Positions 50,101-62,100 of a stretch of 64,000 nt of DNA are shown here, piece after piece. The stretch covers positions 35,723,001 through 35,787,000 of the forward strand of contig NC_059385.1 of assembly GCF_019703515.2 (NCBI RefSeq), read 5' to 3'. The position numbers were made by a program, and so were the translations under genes. Below the pieces are notes generated by a model. It worked only from the letters and a program-made list of their open reading frames with translations, searched no databases and had not been told where the DNA came from. Source of the DNA: Myxocyprinus asiaticus (taxonomy: Eukaryota > Chordata > Actinopteri > Cypriniformes > Catostomidae). Position 1 is the stretch's first letter; every line of letters starts with the position of its first letter.

Positions 50101-53100
50101 ATCCACTGTAGTCTTAAAGAACTCTCCACTGCTGTAACTATATTGTGTATTTTAACATGATTAGAAAACATCTCGGTTACTCACTAAACTTTGGTACCCT
50201 GAAGGAGTGAATGAGATGCTGCGTCAGAAGCTGATGCTATGGGAGCTCCTCTCAGGGGAGGTGACTTTGAAACCCTTTACCATCACACCAATTTGATTGA
50301 CTGGTGACACTTCAGGCTCCGCATATGCTGACGTATAGTGAGTATATAAGCCGGAGCCCAGCATCATACCATTAGGACTTCCCGACTGAAGGAGAGCTCA
50401 TCTCACAGTCCCTTAACAGCAAAAAATAATTTGCTGTGGCACAGCTACTCAGTGTCTCGTTCCCTCCTTTCAGGGAACCATGGTTACTTAAGTAACTGAG
50501 ACGTTCCCTTTCAAGAAGGTAACTTTAACTCTTCATCAGAAGCTGACGCTATGGGGATGTGTGACGAATGTGGGGACCATAAACCAACGGCTCGATCTAA
50601 AGACAGAGACAATAGCCATACCGGATAGAGGAATGGATGGGAGCAGAGTGGTCGTCTTACAAAGGCTTTGTAAAATGACACTTGCCAACAGAGTAGTGAT
50701 GCTGTATATTGCACACCTACTCTCATTCACACAATTGGAAATGGAGAGACCATAGTTTCTTTAACCAATTGGTCAGTGATCAACTGTCTTCCTCTGTAAA
50801 GATCTGGGAAGATACATGCAGGTTATAAAACCTGGCAAAGGTGTTAGGGGAAGCCCAACCTGCAGCCAGACATATATCCTCTAAAGACACGCCCTTTGCC
50901 CTTGCCCAGGAGGAGGCCATAATCCTGGTAGAAGGAGCTTTTCTGCCTGTGGGACATTGTATGCCTTGCAAAAAGAGCACAATTACATCCACGACCCAGT
51001 GGGAATTTCTTTGCTTTGAGATGGCCAAAACATTTAAGTGGCTTCCACAGCAAACAAACAGTTGTTCTGATACCCTGAATTGACTTATTTGGTCAATGTA
51101 CATGCATTATGCTCTCACCGGGCAGAGCATGTATAGCCTCTTCTGACCCAAAGGGAGGAGAGAATACCTGCAGGGGAACAACCTGAGCCCTAAAGAGGGT
51201 TGCCAGCACTGTGAGCACATAACCTTCCCTAGAATTGAGAACGGCTTTTGACAGGCTTGGCCCAAACTCTTAACGAGTTGCTGACCGAAAGGGCCTGAAG
51301 TCCCCAACAGGTTTAACTGATGCCAGAGCGATTAGCAGCACAGTCTTCAAACAGAGTATGCATGTGCTTACCGCCTCTAGTGGCTCAAACAGGGAAAACG
51401 TAAGTGTGTTTAACACCAGCACTAAGTCCCAGACCGGGATGGTAGCGGGGTGAAAAAGGATCTTAGCCATCTTGCACCATGCAGAAATCTGCTGACCAGA
51501 GGTTGTTTGCCTATAGACAAGCCCTCAGAGGTCATGAGTCATCACTATGGTAGTGACGTAAACCTTGAGCGTGGATGGAGTGAGTCCTGCATCCAAACAC
51601 TCTTGCAGAAAGGAGAGTATCATCTGCACAGTACAATGCTTTGGGTCCTCACCCTGGTAGGAGCACCAATCAGCAAAGAGTTGCCATTTTAAGACTTATG
51701 GCCACCTCGTTGAGGGGGCCCTGGCCTGTAGTATGGTGCCTAGCACTGGTTGCAACAACCCTATTGTATTAGACGAGCCCTGTTCAGAGGCCAGATATGT
51801 ACACTCCACAGCTGTGGCTGAGGATGTTAGATCGTGCCTGGAGCTTGCGAGAGCAGTTCTCTCAAAGGAATTTCCCAGGGGTGAGCATCTACTGCTCTAC
51901 CCCCTCTGGGACCCAGTGGCTGTTTGGTGCAACTAGTTACACTGTTTCCTTGTCTTTCTGTATCTTGGAGGAGGTCATTCAGTGGAACTGAGTCACTAAT
52001 GAGAGCGTAGCGATATAGCATTCCCTTTCTCTCTGCCAAATATGAAAGTATCACACGTGCCAATTGTGGGACACAGATCATCATGTTCAGTTGAAGCCGC
52101 TTGATATGAAGAAAATGAAGCACGCAAGGCTTGAGCCGGTGAAAAAGTTTCCTAAAATCTCCATGCTCTGTATTCCATCCTCTCGGGTCTCACTTTTACG
52201 GTCCGTCGGGAGCAGCAGAGGAGCGTTAGCGGGAGGAGAGGGGGGTGGCTTTTGGCTTTCAGAACGCAAGCAATCTGTGAGCGCAGTTTGTTGAGTTTCA
52301 TGTGTTCACCATGAACCCAATTAATTTCAGCAAGTGCTGTCAGTGAGGGGTCAGCCCAAGCTATATACAGTGCTCATACTGAATGGGCAAACTGCTCAAT
52401 GCAGAGAAAAAAGAGATACGCAAGGCTTGAGCCTGTGACAAACCCTCCTAAAACCTCAGCACTCTATATCCCATCCTCTCGCGTGTCACGCATATGTTTC
52501 CTCAGGAGCCGCAGAAGAGCAAGCAAGAGGAGAGGGGAGCAGCTTAAGTTTTCAGAATGAAAGCAAGCTGCTAGAGCCAGGCATCATGAGTTTCATGTGC
52601 TCACATTGAACACAATCAGTCTGAAAGACGTGCTTTTCGGCAAGTCGCTCTTTTGTTTTCTTCAATATATTCTTTTTAGGAGTGCAATATAAACACACTA
52701 CAAACCCCGAAGAGTTTTTGAAGAGTTGCTTCTTCGCTGGCACACGCATGGAGAAGAAAATAACCGTTCCCGCTAAACAGGTGCAAAATGCTCAGCGATG
52801 CGTTGGTTTTGGGTTCCTGTAGCACGAGGGATGTCTACGTTGCCCTGAAAGAGGAAAATTCTGACTGTGTGCCACTGGACTCCAGCTTATATGTTCACTG
52901 TACGTCAGTATTGGCGGATCTTCAAGTATCACCAGCAAATCAAAATAGCGTGATGGTAAAGGGTTTCAAGGTCACTGCCCCTGGGAAGAGCTCCCATAGT
53001 GTCAGCTTCTGATGCAGCATCAATGTTTCCTTCTTGAAACGTAACTGCCTATACCAAACACCATCCAGGACCAAACTATTTTATAATGGATTTTACTGGA

Positions 53101-56100
53101 TCTAGATGCTTCTGACAGGGCTTTTGCAATAAGCTAATTCATTTTCGGATGATTATAAATTGGATCTATATGATGCTATTATTCAGTGTACAGTATAACG
53201 TTGTATGATAATGAATTACTCTCACAATCAGGTGGATGTGTCCAGCTCTGCTCCACTTGTTCAAACACAGTTCTGCAGTGATTTAGTTGGAGGGGTAGTG
53301 AGTCAGTCTCTACCAGATAGTGTTTCCGTCTCATACAGACTCTTCCAGATGGAGCACAAGAGCATGGTACCACACTGTTACATTCACCTCAGTATAAATA
53401 TTCACTCCAAGTACTCAGTGGATGTACAGTATCTATTGTCTTCTTTAGAGGCAGGTAGCAGATGCTCGCTGTTTGCCCATGGCAGTGGTGGAGTCTCACC
53501 TGTTACAGGCTCAGAAGATGAACTGTCCTGTGGACACAGACAGAGCTGGACTCACAACACATATCTATGACACCATCAGAAACATCATTACTGCTCCTCC
53601 AATCAGCACAGGTTAAATACTCACAGTATCAACACATTCTATGTTAATGCAGCAAGTTGCCATTTTTTCTTTTTAACAGTAAATAACCAAAATCCTTCAT
53701 GCTGTGCTGAGCAAACACCCCTTAATAACAATTTATTCCTCAGCTTGACTTGTTTAGGACAGATTGCGCTCTGTATTTGCACAAATATATCTACCATAGT
53801 GCAAACGGTATAGAAGAATCTTTACTGGTTGGTACAGCATGGTATATATTGTCAAAACGTCCAGCCCTAACACACATTGCTCAAACTGAGGGGTTTACAT
53901 CTTACCAGAAACCAACCAGGGTTTTTGTCATCATCTATAATGTCTGATTGTTGAAAGTATTTTGTTTCCACAATTATTTCTGCTATTATAGCCAAATCAT
54001 AAGTTAATGATTTGATCAATTTGTTTTAAAGCTGAAGTGTAATTTCTGTCCCACTAGTGTCACCAAACAGAATTGCAAAAATGAAATCCAGTAATGCCTG
54101 TATAAACCCTGTAAATGATGTGATGTTAAGGCATTTCTGTATATTGTTCATTTATTAATATGATTTCTATTTTGGCCTGGTTAGATCTGAGTGATTTTAA
54201 AGCGATCCGTTATCGCGTCCCTGAAGATATCAGCAACTTCTTGCTCAGACTGGCGTTATCTAAACTCCAGAGAGAAGGGTTACCTGCTTCATCCACAGCA
54301 CACCAGGAGATCAGCTGGATAGAACCGCTGGTATGTGGAGCTTTAATCACTATTAACTTGGGTTCAGTGTAGTTGTCATTTTGTTGTATTTTACATTCTA
54401 TTTGCTTGTGTTTTTAATGACTGAACATTTTCTGGATGTTAGAGGTTATAAGGTGTTATCACGGGATTGTTAGTGTTTACCATGTTCAGGTTAAAACAAT
54501 AATAATCTTCTGCTGAAATGGAGATGTTAAAAGGCACCAGCAGAGGGCAGCACAGCGCCATCATGTCCAGATTTTATAGGGCTATAGAGATCTTAAATAT
54601 TAACAGTGTGCTGTGCATGTTGGCTGTAGTAGGATGCAGGGTAGCATCTGATACATGTGCAAATACAAACCTTTTTATACAGTGGCCCCAAAATAGCATT
54701 TGACTCGTCACTTTTGCAAAATGTCTGAATGTCGTTGCATTAGAGATAAATGTCAACGCAAGAAGGGATGGACACAAATACCCGGGTACCCAAGTAAAAA
54801 GTGACAACAATGCTTGATCACAAAAACACAATAATTCCATTAAAGTAATTGTTTGTTCAAACATAACAAACTGCGTTCTGTGAAATGTTTTGCTTGAAAA
54901 TTGTCTGATCTCTCTTAAAAATATCGAAATATTATTGCAGAAAACGAAATATCAAAGTAATATTTTAAAGTAGGTGCTACAGTATATTTTGGAATAACAT
55001 TAGTAACAAAGTCTTTGCAATCTAATAATTAAATCAGTAGCTGTAATTAATGGATGATAATGGCGTGTATTGGCATTATTATGTGTAATAACTCACTGAA
55101 CAGTGCATTTATTGTAATCTATTACTGTATACAATAGTTAAAGTATTCTTAATGTAAATAGCTCTTGTGTTGAACTCATGGAGTGTCACGGTGTTCTGAC
55201 GTTGTGAGGAACGGGCTCATATGTCAACATCTGGTGTGTCTGTCAGTCTGACTACTTACTGAAGACTTATTTTCTTAGTCGACATTGCTACATGTCATTC
55301 TCCAGATGTAGGATCATCTGTTTGTGTCCTATTCTCAAAGAGATCTGATGATGGTATTCTTCTACTGCTGATGTATCATAGAACAGGTGTTGTAATCGTG
55401 TAAGAACTCCATCTGTCACACTTGTCTATTTAATGTTGTGTTATGGACTCTATTAGGTCAATATCTCTGTGAATATACTGTAGGATTCCTCTGAGCTCTT
55501 ACATTGGCTGATACTGTTACAGAAATACTAGTACACAAGGAAAATATCCAAACATTTCTCATCCTTTTAGGGAAAACCAGTGAGTGCAGACAGACCTGCT
55601 GTTAACAGGATGTTTGAAGAATCACTGTGTGAATCAGATGTCATGGACAAAAGTGAAGATGAGCTTTTCCTTGATCTTCCCATGCCACAGGTCAAGGCCC
55701 ATATGTGTTCAAACACAGTTTTGATCCGTGTCAGATTGTCGCTGTACATGTTGAGTGGTATGGAGTGTAAGGAGCATCTCTGTTGTTGTGTACAGGATGA
55801 TGTTTGTCCGAAGTCATTTGACCCGGCTCCTCAGAGCAGTGGAATCAATCTGGCCTCCTGGAATCAAGAGGATCTGGATAAAGACACTCAAGATCTCTTC
55901 AGTGATTCACCTGTAAAGGTATGCTTTATTCCAGTCATGAACTGCTGAATAATTGACTCACATAAACACATAGTTTTAAGAGTAATATTAACACAGCAAG
56001 AGAAAAAATGGAATAGAGATTAGCCATATACAGTATAAATATAATACTGTACGAAAGAATGCTAACATCTGTCATCATCTTGGTCTCTTCTTTGTGAAAA

Positions 56101-59100
56101 ATAGGATGATTTCACATTGTATGTATTTATAATGCACAGCATTCAAAGAACACATCAAATTGTGTGAGAGATTTCTTTGTGATTTCACAGAGGTATAGTT
56201 GCAGACAGAGCTCCAAAAAGGGGCGGAAGCTCCAAACCACCAGCAAAGATATAGGGAGCCCCTTACCTAACCTTTTCCCTAAAGGTCTGTGGAGGTGTCG
56301 CCCCCTTTTGGAGTTGGCGCAACCCGTTTTTGGAGTAACCCTGCCCCCTTCTGGAGAAACCATGCCCTATTTTGAAAATTCCGCTCCCATTTGGAGATCT
56401 CCGGCCTGCAGCTATACCAACTTGTAGAATCACAGAATAATACTACAACTAAGTCAGGGAGAATGTACAGTCAGCCAATCATTGTCACAAAATAGAACAG
56501 AAACAAAAAAATTATTAAACAAGTACAAAGTAATTTAATTCTGTTTTAAAATTCTCAAATATGACCAAATTGACAGTGACAAGTCATAAAACTTCTCTCA
56601 TATCATGATGTAAAAATCTTCAAATTAATTGCATTTCTAATCATCTGATCAACTGTCACACCACTGGCAGAGATGTGCTCCCTCTCACTTCTCATTTTCA
56701 TGCTAACCAAATAAAATGCTGTTTAAAATGCTTGCAGTGACGGTAATGACAGCATTATTGGGAACAGGGAATTATTTATTTTTTTTTTAATTCAAATGAG
56801 AATTTTCCTGCTGTTAAAGCATTTTTCATCATAGAGGTGAAGTTAAAAAGTCTGGGCAGGGAAAGCCCAACATAGAGACATTCTGGCAAACTTTCAACAC
56901 TTAAAAATTTTAAGAATTAATTAAAAAGACACACTTAAATTATTATAACTTTTAGAAAATAATAATGATTATTATTGTTTTTTAGGGCTGCGAATCGATA
57001 AAAAAATCGATAACAAAATTGTATTGCACAGTTTTCTGTGATTTAATCATGATTAATCATGGTACAGTAAAACAAACAATAAAATACAATTATAAATATT
57101 TTTACTTTATACTTTGTTTCAAAGCACTTGCAAGAAATTGGTGTCATAATGTAAATTATTTAAATATGTACATGTTAAAATGTCAATTTATTTGTGGATA
57201 GAATAAAGACACATTTTTACAGGTATAAATCTTTGATTGTAGTGTGTATACATGCCATAAAATCAGTGGGCATGCTGGCTTTTGCCAGTGGACCTTTTTT
57301 AATAAAAGGATCAATTGGGGAGATTCAACTTATATTTAGCTTTTTTGGCCAGAGAAACATTACCAGTGCATTATTAAACACTATACGTACAGATATATTG
57401 TTAATAAATATATAAGATATATAATTGTTTAATTTGCTGAAGTTTAAAATCTCAAAATTATTATTTTCTTCACACTGTTCAGTAACTTTCGCATACACAC
57501 TGGTCTCTCTCAAACCGCATGGTTTCACTTTTGACACTGGTTCAGATGACAGTGAGTGAGCGTTTTCGGCCTATGTGACACCTGACTCGCTGCTTGCGGT
57601 TGAAGTCTCCGTTCTCCATATAGTAAATCTGTTCCCATGTTTTTTATGCCCTGGGCATGCATTGCGTGTAATAAATAAGCATGCGTTGCTCCAAACAATC
57701 AGTTTCTGTGCGAGGATGTGCAGTTGAGTTGAGAGTGTACACACTGGAAATGTATTTATGCCAATTTTAGCCACAGGAAGCCCTATTTTTATTTATTATT
57801 ATTCATTTTAGCATTAAGTACAGAAAAATGGAAGAATCACCCATATACACTGGAGCCAAAAAGTTAAAATCTGGGATTTAAAATCCTAACCTGGAAATAA
57901 AGAAAAACAAAAAAAACATTGACATAATACAAAGAAGCAGTATTTAAATTCTGCACTATTCCTAGGTGACTAATCAAATGTAAATAAATCAGTGACATTC
58001 ATCATATGAACTCTCTGCACAGACAGTCAGATGTTTTTGCTTCCATTGAAACACATGAGATGTTCTTTGGAACATTTTCAGATCATGCTGGAGAACATGA
58101 TCATCAGGTTTTGTTCATGTAAGCTTGAGTGAATGCTGTCCTTAAAATACCAAGTTTAAGATATTCTCAAATTCATGTACATTTTTCAATTCAACTTTTC
58201 ACTCAAACTCATTAAGCTAATAATAATATACTTTATAATGAAAAAGAAAATGTACAAGAAAAGGCAAAACCGAAGTATTTTCACTAGTGGTCTCAGACTT
58301 ATGGACCCCACTGTAAATAAAAATACTTAACACTGTAACATGGTTGCTGTTTTTGATTTGTGTGACTACTAATGACATGGAGAACAACTACTTTAAAAGC
58401 AGGACAATTTTTTCTGCCTTTCTCAATCACAACAGGTAAGATTTTGAAGATGTTTTTGGTCAAATAAGCATCTGAATCGCACTGTGTCTTGTTAGAGGCA
58501 TGTAAACACAGACATATTGTTTCTGTGAAATGTGTTATTTTTTGGGCTGTAATCTGAAGCTTGACCCTTGACTTAGATGTAATCCTGTCTGCTTGACTCG
58601 CTGGACGTGGGGACGGCCTCCTCTGAAGCGTTGACCGCTGTGCACTGCTTAAGCCTGAGAGAACTGTCTTTAACCTCTGCTTGACCTTTGACACTCACTA
58701 TTACCCGACACCCCCCCTTGTAAGCTCAAAGCCATCAAGGTCATAAGGTTGTGACCCATGTCACTGTGATGCATGTCTGTTCTTCACAAGTGTCTGGGAG
58801 GTGTAGCAGGATGGAGTGATTATATCCTCGGGAGTTTGTAACGCACGTGTCACATGTTCCCAAAAACAATAAAGAAAAAGCTGAAATCTGAATATTTTCA
58901 AATGAATACGCATAAGATATCTTCTTTTCCTCTGATGATCAAGTGTTTTTGATATGTTTTAATATTAATGACTAATAATAATAATATATTTTATAATCTT
59001 AATACATGTTTTTAATATTAATAAGGTTTGTAAATTCTCACAAAAAATAATATGTATGCTCTTTGGGTCTGTGTGGCATTTATCTTAACATGTTAACGGA

Positions 59101-62100
59101 CATTAATGGTGATATAAGGTTGTTTGAAGAGCACGTCCATCATTGTTGTTTAGTACTGCAGTGACACAAACCTGAAGATCAATGAGATCATTAGTGTATG
59201 TCTCTAAACACAAAACCCCCTCTGATATTTCCTCATCCACTCCGGGCTCACTATGATGATGTCATCAAAGGTTTAGCAGTAATACTGAACAGATTGAAGA
59301 GAAGAGCCGAGCTGCTGGAAGGAAATGTGATTTGGCTCCCGAGGAGTTGTGATGGCTGTTAATGTGACGGTGGGCAGTGTGGGGCTTTCCTCTGTTGATG
59401 CAGCTGTCTGTGTCATGTAAGCTGGACTGCTGTCCTCTCAGCATGCTCACATCCAGATGTCATTGCTCATCTCATTGCTGTGGTTGGAACCTAAAAGCTG
59501 AACATTGGCGGGAGAGTTGTTTATTTCTATAACATCGCTTTGTTGTTAATTGCAAATGGCACTTTTTATATCGGAGATCCCTCCTGCACAGTTGAGGGGG
59601 AAAATCTAGTGTTAGGTGTTATCATTTGGTGAATAGTAAAAACTTCTCTTTCTAACATGCAAAGTCAACATGGATGTGCTAATATTTTGACATTTTCTTT
59701 AAAACAACATTACAGAAAATCATATTGTAATGTTCTGAAAGTCCCCAGGGAACAGCTTTATAGAAAACCATGCCTTGATCTCTTTAAGCCCCCAGTGAGA
59801 AAGCCAAAGGTGACTGTGGCAAGAAAAAAACACTATAATGTTAGTTAGTGGAGAGAAAAAATCTTAAGAGGAACCAGACTCGGCCTGGGGAGCCTGTCCT
59901 CCGCTGGCTTTACAAAAAATGTCTATGCCAATATTATGTGTAATACAAGTCATGTATTCATTAAAAAGATTTAGTGACGCATTTGTTGTTAGACAATGTT
60001 TAAAACTGTAAGGGTAATGATTCGGCGTCTTTGTAGTCCATCCGAAATTGACTGCAGGGATTCATGCAGTGGTCAGTGAAGTGTCCTTTGCTGTCTATCT
60101 GGTATGGGCTTTTGTTGACAGTAGTTGTCAGCAAAATCAATCCTGAAGACCGAGATGATGCAGTCAGTGGTCAGTGAGGTATGTTCCCTGCAGTATGGCT
60201 GGTAGTTTATGGTATGGAGGTATTTTATTTTCTTTGAAGTCCATCCTAGAAGACTAAAGGCCCCAGCACACTCCATACGAAATGGAAAAATGAATAGGTG
60301 GGATGTCATTTAAAAAAAATCTGGTCAAAACAGTGGTGTTGTTAAGTTCATTCCAGTGGTTCGTAACAGCTCGCCAGCGCAAACTTTTAGGGGAACTTTG
60401 TACCGGCTGCTGAACACCTTCCTACTGCCATTGATCCACATCATCAGTAGGTTTGACCTGGAGCTCCATCTTCTTTCATGCAGAGTTATTAGCGAGCTGG
60501 TGCAAACTTACTATCTGTACGATCGTTCAAGTAGAAATTTTCCAAAAACATGTCATGCAATTTTTTTGTTTTGTTTAATTAGTCTGCAAAAAGGATCAAA
60601 TCTACTCAAATACTTTTAAGTGTTTATTCACTCTGTTGTTTGATTTGCTACTTCACTCGTGTCATCTGCAGCTGAAAGCCATTCACACATCAACCTAAAA
60701 AGAGATATGCCTCTCATCATCATTCTTTTGTCTGTATTCTACCCATTAACACTCTTTTATACACCCATCTTTGCAGTAGTATCAGTGCCATCTTAAAATA
60801 GTGTAATCAGCGCATATTATGGCCGCATATGGCATGTTTGCGCATTAGCGGCATGAATGTAGTTTGTAAACAAGACAAATTACACATTATATACTGCATA
60901 TACTGTAAATTACTTGAATCATCATCATCGAGTGGTTAAAACAGCTTATACTGATCTTGTGTAATTTGTACTCATAGAATGAGGCATGAAGTCATTAATA
61001 ACACATTTTAATGCCATATTAGTTGATGTTTTACCTGTAGTCTTGACCGTCCTCATATTTAAATGCTCCTCTAAACGCCTCCTACAGCGGTGTGGCTGGT
61101 GTCTGAATGTTCGCAAACAGTATACCGTTGCTCAGCTGTGTCTCCTCTCTGAGCAAAGAACAAAGAAGGACTTTGCCATGAGTATAGACCTTATTCACAG
61201 CAGCACCATCTTTGATTTTCAATAGAAATTAAAACAAGGCTGTGAGGGATAGAGTTACCATCTCTTCAATGGCTTGAACGGTATAAAGCTCCTTGATCAC
61301 ATCTGATTGTCCACAACTCATGTTGTCTGGAGTTCTTTGTCTAATTAATGTTTTTGGAAAGATATTTATTTCAGTGTTTTTTCAGTGTTTCAATCCAAAA
61401 CACTTTAAACTGCAGAACGGCCCATTGAAGAGACTGTAAGTCTATCCCTCACAGATCATTGAAGCACCTCTCCTTGTCTGGTTGGCACAGGCTGCAGGAT
61501 TCCATATGTTATTTCTTGTTTCACTCTGAAATGCATCACATTACAGAATTCAAACGGGTAACAAACACAGTTTCATGTTGACTAATTGTATTCCATATCA
61601 GAATAAATTTGGTTATTTTCATTCCAGAGTGCCAATATCTTTTACGACTTGTAATATGGGACGATAAGGGTAAATTCTTTAGCAGTGTGATGGCTATTAT
61701 GCTTAAATTACCATAGAGAATTGATAGGTCATGTGGTGTGACAATTCATCTAATGTGTTTGAGCAAGATTCTTCCTCTAATCTTTGTAAAGATGTTGTGT
61801 CTGAACAGTAAACATTTATAATGATAGGTCAAAAGATTGAGTGATCTTATTTCCAATCACCAAATCTAATTAAGCAATAAGGTACGAGAGTCATTTAACT
61901 CAAACAAAAATAATCAAACTGTCACTGCCTGTATATGCGCTCTGCACAGGTAGCTTCACATTTCCATGAGACAGTGAACGCAAGTATTATCATGTGCGTG
62001 GAGTTACACTGCTGAGGTCATATAGCCTCTTCGGTGTGCTTTGCTTTTTAAGTGGTTTAAAATAAAATGGCATTGAACTTTACTCATTGTACGTAAATAT

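Noticed and set aside
50841..51692. Several open frames of 60-107 codons in the 2.9-kb inverted-repeat element
   Set aside because: They overlap on both strands, show no conserved motif, and fit chance in moderately GC-rich repeat sequence.
58299..58694. 131-codon minus-strand frame in the last wrn intron
   Set aside because: No recognisable domain, splice context or codon pattern; probably chance.
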